Origin: Pseudomonas graminis
Lineage (GTDB): Bacteria; Pseudomonadota; Gammaproteobacteria; Pseudomonadales; Pseudomonadaceae
NCBI RefSeq assembly: GCF_900111735.1
Contig: NZ_FOHW01000009.1
Coordinates: 1-64,000 of the forward strand
DNA: 64,000 nt
Direction: 5' to 3'
In this document: positions 54,410 through 62,834 of the stretch, piece by piece
How the letters are laid out: each line of letters opens with the position of its first letter
Position numbering within the stretch: the first letter of the stretch is position 1
The notes under the pieces: model-generated
What the model was told of the DNA's origin: nothing
The model's input: the letters and a program-made list of their open reading frames with translations, nothing else
Databases searched by the model: none
Translations under genes and position numbers: made by a program

Positions 54410-55384
54410 ATGTCCAGTTTGTTTCCCGCTGCCCGTCCACGCCGTCTGCGCAGCAACGAACACTTCCGCTCGCTGTTTCAGGAGAGCGAATTCACCCTGA
54501 ACGATCTGGTGCTGCCGATCTTCGTCGAAGAAGAAATCGACGACTTCGTGCCGATCAACAGCATGCCCGGTGTGCAGCGCATTCCCGAGTCGAAGCTGGC
54601 CCAAGAAGTCGAGCGTTACGCCCGTGCCGGCATCAAGTCGGTAATGACCTTCGGCGTTTCCCACCACCTGGATGCCACCGGCAGCGACACCTGGCAGGAA
54701 AACGGCCTGGTCTCGCGGATCTCGCGGACCATCAAGTCCGCCGTGCCGGAAATGATCGTGATGTCCGACACCTGCTTTTGCGAATACACCGACCACGGCC
54801 ATTGCGGCGTGATGCACGGTGGCCATGTCGACAATGACGCGACTATCGAGAACCTCGGCAAGCAGGCCGTCATGGCAGCCCGTGCCGGCGCTGACGTGAT
54901 TGCCCCGTCGGCGGCGATGGACGGCCAGGTGAAAGCGATTCGCGCCGCCCTCGACGCCGCCGGTTTCACCCAGACGCCGATTATGGCGTACTCAACCAAG
55001 TTCGCCTCGGCGCTGTACGGCCCGTTCCGCGAAGCCGGCGGCTCGGCACTCAAGGGCGACCGCAAAACCTACCAGATGAACCCGATGAACCGCCGTGAAG
55101 CCCTGCGCGAGTCGCTGCTGGACGAGGCCGAAGGCGCCGATGCGCTGATGGTCAAACCGGCCGGTGCTTACCTGGACATCATCCGCGACATCCGCGAAGC
55201 CTCGAACCTGCCGCTGGCGGCGTACCAGGTCAGCGGCGAGTACGCGATGATCAAGTTCGGCGCCCAGGCCGGTGCCATCGACGAACACCGCGTCGTGCGC
55301 GAAACCCTCGGCGCGATCAAGCGCGCGGGTGCGGATCTGATCTTCACTTACTTTGCGATGGACCTGGCGCTGAGCGGGATCTGA
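54410..55384 (+). CDS. hemB: Porphobilinogen synthase, zinc-type (E. coli-like)
   Basis: The protein has 324 residues, as in E. coli HemB. It condenses two 5-aminolevulinates to porphobilinogen in the cytoplasm. The catalytic lysines lie in [21 protein letters not shown] (in parts) and [15 protein letters not shown]. The segment [14 protein letters not shown] carries the three cysteines of the zinc site. The well-studied P. aeruginosa enzyme lacks these cysteines and is magnesium-dependent, so this gene is probably a second, zinc-type paralog or a replacement. Start chosen at 54410, where the family begins. Confidence 0.92.
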   Translation: MSSLFPAARPRRLRSNEHFRSLFQESEFTLNDLVLPIFVEEEIDDFVPINSMPGVQRIPESKLAQEVERYARAGIKSVMTFGVSHHLDATGSDTWQENGLVSRISRTIKSAVPEMIVMSDTCFCEYTDHGHCGVMHGGHVDNDATIENLGKQAVMAARAGADVIAPSAAMDGQVKAIRAALDAAGFTQTPIMAYSTKFASALYGPFREAGGSALKGDRKTYQMNPMNRREALRESLLDEAEGADALMVKPAGAYLDIIRDIREASNLPLAAYQVSGEYAMIKFGAQAGAIDEHRVVRETLGAIKRAGADLIFTYFAMDLALSGI

Positions 55385-55401
55385 TTTCCATGCGCAGAAG
55401 A

Positions 55402-55432
55402 TGACGCTGGGGGCCGCGTGCTCCCGGCGTCA
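55402..55432. terminator. Hairpin between convergent hemB and dedA-like genes
   Basis: TGACGC..GGGG and CTCCC..GCGTCA form a GC-rich stem ending in the stop codon of the convergent gene. There is no T-run, but the place suits a bidirectional terminator. Confidence 0.5.
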
Positions 55433-56377
55433 CGCTGCCGATCTGTCCGGTGCCTCAGGCTGCGCATGTGCCGCCTGCCAGGCATCCAGCCCGCCGATGA
55501 GCGCCTTGCCCCGGATCAGGCCGTGGGCGTGGAGCTTTTCCGCCAGCAATGCCGCCGACAGCTCATTCGGGCAGGCGCAATAAAAGACCATGTCGACATC
55601 CCCCAGGCGCTCGACCCACGGCGCAATCGGTTCCTCAAGACTGATCGACACCGCACCCGGAATGCCCTCAACGATGGCCGTGTGAAAACTCGGTCGCACG
55701 TCGATGACCACCGGCGCATCCTTGGTGTCGCGCAGGGCCAGCAGTTCGGCAACGGTGATGCGCGGCACTCGAGCCGTGCGCGCCTTGAGGCGACGCCGCC
55801 TGGCGTACTTCCAGCCGATGAACAGCCCCAGCACCGCCAGCACGCTGACGATGGCGACCGGTATATAGCCGCTCAACCAGTCGAGCGTGGGAATCAGCGC
55901 ATCACTGAACAGCATGCCCAACAGCAGCGCCGAGCCCGCCCAGATAAACGAACCCGCCAGGGAGTAACGCACGAACACCCAGATCGGCGTGGCGTTCATG
56001 CCGGCCACGGTGGTGACCAGCGCACCCGAGCCGGGCAGGAACTTCGACAGCAGCATCGCCCTGGGCCCCACGCGTTCATAAACGGTGAGCCCCTGACGGA
56101 TGCAGGTGTCTTGCGACAGGGAAATTTTGCAGATGGTCTTGAGCAGCACGCCGCCATAACGCTTGCCCGCCCAGTACCACAGCCCATCGGCGATCAGGCA
56201 GGCGACCATCGCCACCAGCACCCCGGCGCCCAGCAGCGGCTTGCTCTGCATGGCCAGCGCCCCGGTGACGATCAGCGTCGGGTACGCCGGCACTGGCAAG
56301 CCGATCTGTTCCAGCAGCACGTTGACGAACACCAGCAACAGCCCGTGGCTTTCATTCAGCTGCTGCAGTTCGTTCAT
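55430..56377 (-). CDS. DedA-family membrane protein fused to a rhodanese domain
   Basis: The protein has 315 residues. Residues ~1-195 are a DedA/SNARE-associated membrane domain with VLLEQIGLPVPAYPTLIVTGAL, the conserved FLPGSGALVTTVAGM and several helices. Residues ~205-305 are a rhodanese domain with VVIDVRPSFHTAIVEGIPGAVSISLEE (in parts) and a cysteine loop YCACPNE that supplies the likely persulfide Cys. The role of the fusion is unknown; DedA proteins affect membrane lipid or proton homeostasis. Confidence 0.87.
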   Translation of the reverse strand: MNELQQLNESHGLLLVFVNVLLEQIGLPVPAYPTLIVTGALAMQSKPLLGAGVLVAMVACLIADGLWYWAGKRYGGVLLKTICKISLSQDTCIRQGLTVYERVGPRAMLLSKFLPGSGALVTTVAGMNATPIWVFVRYSLAGSFIWAGSALLLGMLFSDALIPTLDWLSGYIPVAIVSVLAVLGLFIGWKYARRRRLKARTARVPRITVAELLALRDTKDAPVVIDVRPSFHTAIVEGIPGAVSISLEEPIAPWVERLGDVDMVFYCACPNELSAALLAEKLHAHGLIRGKALIGGLDAWQAAHAQPEAPDRSAA

Positions 56378-56574
56378 GGCGGTGCCTGTTCGGGAGGTTC
56401 AGGGAGCAAAAAAGAGGTGCCCGTACCGTCGCCCAACAGTTCTTGAGTGTCAACGCTGAATGTCTTTGGTCAACGGCGTCCAGTCGCCGCATGCTGCCCA
56501 TTGACCGAGATCTGATAACGGTTCGCTGCGGTCGATGCCCCCTACCTCGGATTACCGATAACGACCAGACTGAT

Positions 56575-59500
56575 TCAGGTGGGAAAAAAAGTCGTCCACC
56601 CCGCGATCGCTCTGTTTGGGACACCCTGTAGGCGCAGCTTTAATTGAACGAATGGGTTGGTCCTGACTTGTTTGATGAGATTGTTGCTAAGCACGTCGGT
56701 GGTATCTACCCGTAGAAATTCCATAAATTTCGGGGTAGTGACCTCGACGGTGTGCTGGAAGCTGACGACCGGCCTTTTCAGCACATTGGCGACCTTTTGC
56801 GCCGCGCCATACCTCCCTCCCCAGCAGGCGATGAGCAGGATCGGTTTGTCCGCCGGATAGTCCGGTGCAAGCGAATTTATTTGCGGAAGGATATCTTTCG
56901 TTGCGACACGAGCTGCCGAACTCATTTTCCCCGACGAATCCATTAGCCGCCCAAGCTCGTCGCCATGGGTTTCGTACGCCAATATTCCTCTGCCGTATAG
57001 GTTGTCATGCATATAGACATCATGGTCGCCGCGGGTCTCTTCAAAGATGAGTTTCCCTTTCGTTCGTTGCGGACCCTGTATGCTTTTTGACCACCGTCCC
57101 GCTGACCGTGACGCCCGGGCGGCTGCTTTGGCAGCGGCAGGCGCAAGGCTGGTGACGGCAGAGGCGACGCCCGTGCCCAGCGAAATCCATCCCAGAATAC
57201 CCGCCGCTTTCTGATCCCCGCCCGTTGCCTCCAGCGTCATGGAGGCAACGCCTGTGGCGAGCGAAACCGCCGCCAGACCCGCCGATGCGATAGCCAGACC
57301 GCCGCTCACGGTCAGCGCGCTCATACCACCTGCCCACAAAGCGGCGATTGCGGGTGCTGCTGTGCCAAACGAGGCGATGAGCGCGACGACCCCGAGCGCG
57401 GTCCCGACCCCTGCGATCAGCCATTGCCACCATGCATGGCCGTCAGGGTCGATGTTGTTGACAGGATCGCCCCCGCAATACGCATAAGGGTTCAGACCAC
57501 CGCTGCCGAACGGGCTATCGCTGTCCGGGCTCAAGAAACTCATCAGCACCGGATCGTACGGTCGGTAACTGCCCGGCATGTACCAGCCTGTGAGTCTGTC
57601 GACCCACTCGCCGGCGAACCCGGGCTGACTGTCGAGGTCCGCACCACTGCGCACGCCGTGAGGGGTGTAGCCGGCCGCGCGCAGCGTGCTCCCCAGCTCC
57701 AGACGAACGGAGCCCTGGGCATCGCTGCCCAGTAACAGGACGCTGTCTTCGGCCAGGACCTTGTCGGCGCTGCAGGCTGATGCGGCGCTGACCGCCTGGC
57801 TGATCCGCGTTTGCGCGAAAACCATGCTGCCGCTGCCCATATAGCCAATCCACCCGCGCGCGTCCCGCTCGTTAGCCACCCTGTCGGCCCGGTAGAAACG
57901 CTGAACCGGTTGGCCGTCCAGCACGATCTCTGCCACTTGACCCAATGGGTTGTAGCGGTATTCGCAGGTGCGCGGACCGTCAGTGACAGAAACCAGGCGG
58001 TTTTGCGTGTCCCAGGTCAGTGCCCGACCCCGACCCCGACCATCGAGCGTCACGTTGCCATGGGCGTCATACGTCGGTGCGAAACGTTGAGGCCAGCTTC
58101 GGTGGGTATGCGTCACTTCCTGTATCTGCGTCGGGTCTTTGTCCGCATAGGTGAAATCCGCTACATCACGTGATCCGTCCGCGTAATCACTCACGACCTG
58201 CGCATAACCATCAAGCGCGTTGAGTGTGAACGACTGGTGGCGCAGGACGTTGCCGAACGGATCGGTTGGAGCATCCGGCCCTTGCACGGTGTACTCGACC
58301 AGTCGGCCAAGGTTGTCGTAGACGTAAGCTTCGTCGCTGAGGACCGTGTCTTCGTCCCGCCAGATGCGGCTCTGCACCTTATTCAGTGGGGTGTAAGACA
58401 GCGTTTGGCGGCGACGCTGCGTAGGGGACAGCGCAGAGGTCACCGCGATTTCGCGCTCTTGCTCGCGACCAAATTCGTCGTACGTCAGGGTGCAGGTGAG
58501 GGAGCGCTCCTGGGCCAGGTCCCGTGTCGTCACACGGTGCAAGCGCGAGAAACTGTCGTACTCGAACATCGTACTCACCGCATCGGTTTTCTGCCGGATC
58601 AGACGCCCTTTGTCGTCGTACCTGAGCGTTTCTTCCGCGCCGGACACATCGGAGACGCCCAGCAGCCGGCCGCGCAGGGAATACCGCCACCGGTTGATGT
58701 GGTTTTCTCCGTTTACTTTCCATGTCTGGGTCTGCGGCTTGCCGGAAGGCGTGTACAAAGTCTCCATTTCGCCCATGTCGCCGGAGGCTGTGCACAACTG
58801 CGCGTGGTGAGGGTTGTAGGTGAAGGTCGAACGATCGGAGCCTTGGGTGACGGTTGACAGAAGATTGTTCAGGGTCGATTCGTAGGTGTATTCGATCAGG
58901 TCGCCGCGCGCAGTGATTTGCGACGCTGGCGGGAGAAGCTCGGGAACATACTGCAAGGTCCGCATTCGCCCGCCGCTTTCGATGCTGCGCTGACGGCCCA
59001 GACCGTCGAAGGTCTGCGTGCCGACGGCCACCGGCGCGGCGCCTACGGCGGCCACTTCGACAGATACGGGGTGGGCATCGTCGCTGTGTGCCGCATAGGA
59101 CCAGCTCACGACGGTCTCGTCGGGCAGCGTCCGGCTGATGATGCGGCCATGCAGGTCGTACCGGGTGAGGGCAATGATCGGCGCCTGCGCCGGTACGATG
59201 TCGCACTGTTTAATGATCCGGTCAAGCCCGTCGCGTGACAGCTCGCGGCACGACACCAGGCGGCCGCCCAGGTCGTATTGCTCGGTCTTCGTCACGCTGC
59301 CGGAGACATTCGACCATGTGTGTGTAGGCGCGGTTTGCCATCCGTCCGCGCCGCACAGCCACTGCTTGGTCATTAGGCAAACCGGGTCATAAAGGACGTG
59401 CTCGACGGTGCCATCGGGTCGGGATGTGGACGTGCGCGTGCCCCAACCGTCGTACTCATAGGTGGTGACGAGGCTGTGCGGATCTTTATCTCCCGGCATC

Positions 59501-61653
59501 CAGTCGCTGAGGGTTTCCTTGACCGCTCGGCCCAAGGCATCGTACCGGGTGCTCGACACCTCCCGGAAAGTCCCCGGCGCGCAGTCCACATCCTCGATCT
59601 CGGTACGCAGGACCCGACCGTCCCCGTCCAGCGACAGGCGGCTGCGGACGCCGGCAGCGTCGGTTTCTTCAACCTCGACCCCCAGCGCGCGTTCCAGGCC
59701 AATCAACTGATAGTTGCAGGTCAACGTGACCTCATTCTCTGAACATGGCGCTACCACCTTGCGAACAACACGGCCCAGCAGGTCGTAATCAAACGTCTCG
59801 ACGACGCCGTCCTGATCCGTTTCCATGAGGGTCAGACCGGTGAATATCGATCGCGCGCTGTATTCAGTAACGCGGTTTTCCGCATTGCCCTCATGCCCGG
59901 TTACGATTGTCTGAATGGTCAGCCGGTCTTCGCTGAGTTCGTAGGCGTAGTCGGTTACCGTGCTGAAACCGTTGAGTGTCGAAACAGAGCTCAATGGACG
60001 ACCGTGGTCGACGCCGTAATCGGTGATGAAGGTCTGGATCGTGGAGCCGGCTTCTGCAAGGCCTTCGGGCATGACCTGCGCGATGTGTTCTTCGTGCACG
60101 GCCACGTGGTCGGGTGCGTCGGTCAGTAACGACGGGATCAGGGCATAGCGGTAGGTGGTGGCGAGGGTGGGCGCGCCACCGGACGTGCCGTCTTCCATGT
60201 GTGCCGGGGTGACGGTGTACTCACAGGTCCAACGCACGAAACCCAGCGGGTCGGGTGGGCAGCCCTCTGCGCCGCCGACCGGATAATATTCACGGGTTTC
60301 AATAACGCCGTTGGCATCGCGGAAGTACAGAATGTTGCCGTGTTCGTCGTAGCGTGTCTCGGTCACCTCCTGTCTGGCGCTGATGGTCGGCCGGGTGGTG
60401 TCTTCGTATTCGGTGGTGACCTTCACCGGCAATTGACACCACGCGGGTTGAGCGTCCCAGTACAGATCTGGGATGTCTCCATACTCGGTCAGCACCCGGA
60501 CGACTGTGCCTCGGCAGGCAGTGGTCTCCTCGGTCTGCAGGTGGAAACGGTTCCACCAGCGGGTCACGACCCCAAGGTCGGTGCCGTATTCGTCGGACAG
60601 ACGTTCGATCACGCCGTAGTCGTACGTCTGGTTGAGCTGGTAGAGATTGTCCTTGCCGTCCTCCCATCCGGCCGGTAAGTCAGCACCGTAGCCCAGAAAA
60701 TTCTGCTCTCCGATCCATTCGTAGCTTCTGTATAAGGCTTGCGTACCTGCACCAGCGCTGTGTACCCACGAGACGGCCCGTGGTATCGAGGCGAGCGGGG
60801 CCCCCGGCGGCAATTGGTGTCCTTGCTGGCCGCTCGCGTACAAAATGCTGTCGACGCTACCAAGCGGCCCTTTGATCTCGGAGGGAAACAGTAACCCGTC
60901 GATTTCATCGTAATTCACTTGCCACTGGCTCTGCTCCGGATCGGGCAGCACCACCAGCGCCAGACGGTCCCCAGCAAGGATTAAAGTGATGTTCGACGCG
61001 ACGGACGAGTCAGGATTGGTCTCAACGACGATTAAGCCGGGTTCGGGCGTGATCCGGAGTAAAACCCTGCTCTCATCGGATATCTCATAGAGCGCGGGGC
61101 CGTCGCCGCTGCCGGACGACAGCCATTGCAGGAACAGGCAGCGCCCCTCCGGGGAGCGCACCTGCACCGGCACTGCAATGCTTGTGCGCTCATGGATCCG
61201 GAGAATCTCGACGTCTCCGGACTTATACTCGATGCGAAACTCGTTGCCTTCGGCACCTTGGGTGATGACCCGGAAGCTCTGAAGCTTGCGATCAAAGAAG
61301 GCCAGTTCGCCGCCGTCGGTAAAGTCCGATTCGGCCGTATCGACGCTGAACTGTTCTCCGGTGGAAAGCCGTAAGGAAGCGCTGGCCAGGTTCAATTCCG
61401 ACAGCGTCAGGCTCCAGCCGCGTCCAAACCCATGATTGATGGCCGACCCCATCGGACTGAAGGCCAAGGTTGCCGAGATCGACGGCCCGGCGAGGTTATT
61501 CGCCGCGCCTATGGGCAGGGCCAGGGCCAATGTGAACTGGCCCGTACGAGGATCAACACCCGTACTGACATGGCTGAAGAAGTTGCCCGCTTGAGAATAG
61601 AGGCCGGTACCATTTTGCAGACGCGACAGCGCCGAGTCGGGGAATGTGTCCAT
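56575..61653 (-). CDS. RHS/YD-repeat toxin with TccC-like core and clan CD peptidase-like C-terminus
   Basis: The protein has 1692 residues; AAGGA precedes the ATG. Residues ~1-350 form an N-terminal RHS-associated domain with no signal peptide. YD repeats follow (many DxxGR motifs such as YDLLGRVV, YDALGRAV, YDDKGRL). The core near 1290-1397 matches the TccC-type: LLLGSDAQGSVRLEL, GWYMPGSYRPYDPVLMSFLSP and NPYAYCGGDPVNNIDPDG. A Gly/Ala-rich hydrophobic stretch (~1400-1490) leads to the variable tip. There, His1563 (YETHGDE) and Cys1610 (ILLIACWGG) stand 47 residues apart, each after a hydrophobic strand, the arrangement of the His-Cys dyad of clan CD cysteine peptidases (caspases, C80/CPD). 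The gene is preceded by two paralogous genes of unknown function; no immunity gene is visible downstream. Confidence 0.85.
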   Translation of the reverse strand: MDTFPDSALSRLQNGTGLYSQAGNFFSHVSTGVDPRTGQFTLALALPIGAANNLAGPSISATLAFSPMGSAINHGFGRGWSLTLSELNLASASLRLSTGEQFSVDTAESDFTDGGELAFFDRKLQSFRVITQGAEGNEFRIEYKSGDVEILRIHERTSIAVPVQVRSPEGRCLFLQWLSSGSGDGPALYEISDESRVLLRITPEPGLIVVETNPDSSVASNITLILAGDRLALVVLPDPEQSQWQVNYDEIDGLLFPSEIKGPLGSVDSILYASGQQGHQLPPGAPLASIPRAVSWVHSAGAGTQALYRSYEWIGEQNFLGYGADLPAGWEDGKDNLYQLNQTYDYGVIERLSDEYGTDLGVVTRWWNRFHLQTEETTACRGTVVRVLTEYGDIPDLYWDAQPAWCQLPVKVTTEYEDTTRPTISARQEVTETRYDEHGNILYFRDANGVIETREYYPVGGAEGCPPDPLGFVRWTCEYTVTPAHMEDGTSGGAPTLATTYRYALIPSLLTDAPDHVAVHEEHIAQVMPEGLAEAGSTIQTFITDYGVDHGRPLSSVSTLNGFSTVTDYAYELSEDRLTIQTIVTGHEGNAENRVTEYSARSIFTGLTLMETDQDGVVETFDYDLLGRVVRKVVAPCSENEVTLTCNYQLIGLERALGVEVEETDAAGVRSRLSLDGDGRVLRTEIEDVDCAPGTFREVSSTRYDALGRAVKETLSDWMPGDKDPHSLVTTYEYDGWGTRTSTSRPDGTVEHVLYDPVCLMTKQWLCGADGWQTAPTHTWSNVSGSVTKTEQYDLGGRLVSCRELSRDGLDRIIKQCDIVPAQAPIIALTRYDLHGRIISRTLPDETVVSWSYAAHSDDAHPVSVEVAAVGAAPVAVGTQTFDGLGRQRSIESGGRMRTLQYVPELLPPASQITARGDLIEYTYESTLNNLLSTVTQGSDRSTFTYNPHHAQLCTASGDMGEMETLYTPSGKPQTQTWKVNGENHINRWRYSLRGRLLGVSDVSGAEETLRYDDKGRLIRQKTDAVSTMFEYDSFSRLHRVTTRDLAQERSLTCTLTYDEFGREQEREIAVTSALSPTQRRRQTLSYTPLNKVQSRIWRDEDTVLSDEAYVYDNLGRLVEYTVQGPDAPTDPFGNVLRHQSFTLNALDGYAQVVSDYADGSRDVADFTYADKDPTQIQEVTHTHRSWPQRFAPTYDAHGNVTLDGRGRGRALTWDTQNRLVSVTDGPRTCEYRYNPLGQVAEIVLDGQPVQRFYRADRVANERDARGWIGYMGSGSMVFAQTRISQAVSAASACSADKVLAEDSVLLLGSDAQGSVRLELGSTLRAAGYTPHGVRSGADLDSQPGFAGEWVDRLTGWYMPGSYRPYDPVLMSFLSPDSDSPFGSGGLNPYAYCGGDPVNNIDPDGHAWWQWLIAGVGTALGVVALIASFGTAAPAIAALWAGGMSALTVSGGLAIASAGLAAVSLATGVASMTLEATGGDQKAAGILGWISLGTGVASAVTSLAPAAAKAAARASRSAGRWSKSIQGPQRTKGKLIFEETRGDHDVYMHDNLYGRGILAYETHGDELGRLMDSSGKMSSAARVATKDILPQINSLAPDYPADKPILLIACWGGRYGAAQKVANVLKRPVVSFQHTVEVTTPKFMEFLRVDTTDVLSNNLIKQVRTNPFVQLKLRLQGVPNRAIAGWTTFFPT

Positions 61654-61695
61654 GACTGATTCCTTTTAGGCCCATTGGACTGCCACCCGGCCGGA

Positions 61696-61972
61696 TTAGC
61701 TGTCGGCGAGTTTGATACGGTTGCCTGTCTCGATTTCGCGGAGATAGATAATCGATTCATTTCCGTAGTTATCGATGTAGCCCATCTTTCCGACCTGAGG
61801 ACTTTCGGAATGCAACAAGGCGTCGAGTTCCAGAATTCTAATCAGGTTGGCTTTGCCCTCGGTTTTCAAGCGCTCATTCACTCCAACATGCACCCAACCT
61901 GCCGACGGCGGCGCTGCATAATGGTAGAGCCAAGCCCAGTCACTCGGTGCTGCATAGTGATAAGGTGAATCG
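61696..61972 (-). pseudogene. 3' part of the RHS-linked paralog, out of frame
   Basis: This frame reads GDSPYHYAAPSDWAWLYHYAA.. and ends GNESIIYLREIETGNRIKLADS (in parts). It has no start codon with a ribosome site and continues the 61940-62788 gene after a one-base shift at the G-tract. Its end aligns with the end of the intact upstream paralog (IDANGNAHALQIMF..GFNNRVNLTLMDR), so it is the missing C-terminus, not a separate gene. Joined, the protein would have about 363 residues. Confidence 0.7.
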
Positions 61973-62788
61973 CCCCCCCCTGTCTCTGGCGAAGTACCAC
62001 CCCCCTTGCCACGTCTGGTGATAAGCGAAAGCTTCACGAATCTTGAAGTTTGTATCAGTCAGCCACAGATCAAACATACGCACGCTGATTCCGGAGGTTG
62101 ATGCGCCTTCATGGTCCGTCATCGTAAAGTACTGAGAGGTAAATGATCTGGGTGCTACCGGCGTGATCCTGATCGAACTGTTGAACAAGCCCCCATCATG
62201 AACCGCTCCCCCCGCAGCCACCTCAGAGCTGTGGGTGTGAAAAACCCGCCCGGATGATTCCAGCGCCGCTGCGACTTTCAGCGCTTCAGCAGTGGTCACC
62301 GACAGCCAAAGCTCGAACTCCTGTAACTGAATGGCGACCCCGTCAGGCGATATTACTTCTCTGGTTTTAAACGGTATGGTTTTGGTGTGCACGACAGCAG
62401 GGAGGTTAGCCAGACCCTTGTCATCGCTTGCAATGTCGCCATGGCGCGCTTGATAGGACTCAGGCAGCACCGAGCCCTCCGGGAAATAGTCGTAATTCGG
62501 GTTCCGTGTGTTGCTCACCGTCACCCCGTTCGACCAAGGCAGTCCGGTATTGTAATTAACCAGTTTGATATTCAACAAATCCTGGTTCGGCAGCGGTACC
62601 ACTTCATTATCACTGTTGCGCGCCTCGACCAAAATCGTAATCGGGACTTGCTGGCGGCCATTGCGGTAGACCGTCGCGACCGTATTGTCTTCCGGTCGCT
62701 GGAGGTACTGCACTTGAAACCAGCTCAAGGACGTCCAGCTGGATTGATTAACATCAGTGTTACCTGTTTCACGCGCGTTTGATTCCAT
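61940..62788 (-). CDS. RHS-linked protein of unknown function, 5' part, frameshifted
   Basis: The frame gives 282 residues from the ATG at 62788, with AGGGAG eight bases upstream. No signal peptide. The N-terminal third shares the pattern YxNGRQQVxxxxxVxA..S with the next gene upstream (62835-63857), so the two are tandem paralogs. Beta-strand-rich composition is suggested by alternating hydrophobic residues. The frame ends in FARDRGGRFTLSLCSTE right after an eight-G tract; the matching C-terminus continues in another frame to 61696. I do not recognise the family. DNA here looks less GC-rich than elsewhere in the window. Confidence 0.7.
   Translation of the reverse strand: MESNARETGNTDVNQSSWTSLSWFQVQYLQRPEDNTVATVYRNGRQQVPITILVEARNSDNEVVPLPNQDLLNIKLVNYNTGLPWSNGVTVSNTRNPNYDYFPEGSVLPESYQARHGDIASDDKGLANLPAVVHTKTIPFKTREVISPDGVAIQLQEFELWLSVTTAEALKVAAALESSGRVFHTHSSEVAAGGAVHDGGLFNSSIRITPVAPRSFTSQYFTMTDHEGASTSGISVRMFDLWLTDTNFKIREAFAYHQTWQGGWYFARDRGGRFTLSLCSTE
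61973..61980. repeat. Homopolymer tract C8 (G8 in the coding strand)
   Basis: Eight consecutive C on the plus strand sit where the reading frame of the RHS-linked gene breaks. Seven G would restore the frame. A shorter six-G run lies 20 bases upstream in the gene (62000-62005). Confidence 0.9.
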
Positions 62789-62834
62789 GATGGTGACTCC
62801 CTGATGAATGGCGGTCATTCCCTTAAGAAACGCG

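Noticed and set aside
56352..56624. 90-codon frame downstream of the RHS gene as an immunity gene
   Set aside because: It overlaps the end of the RHS gene and the start of the dedA-like gene, is Arg-rich and has no ribosome site.
61696..62037. Separate small gene after the RHS-linked paralog
   Set aside because: Its only start is a GTG with no ribosome site inside the upstream frame, and its C-terminus matches the end of the intact paralog, so a frameshift is more likely.
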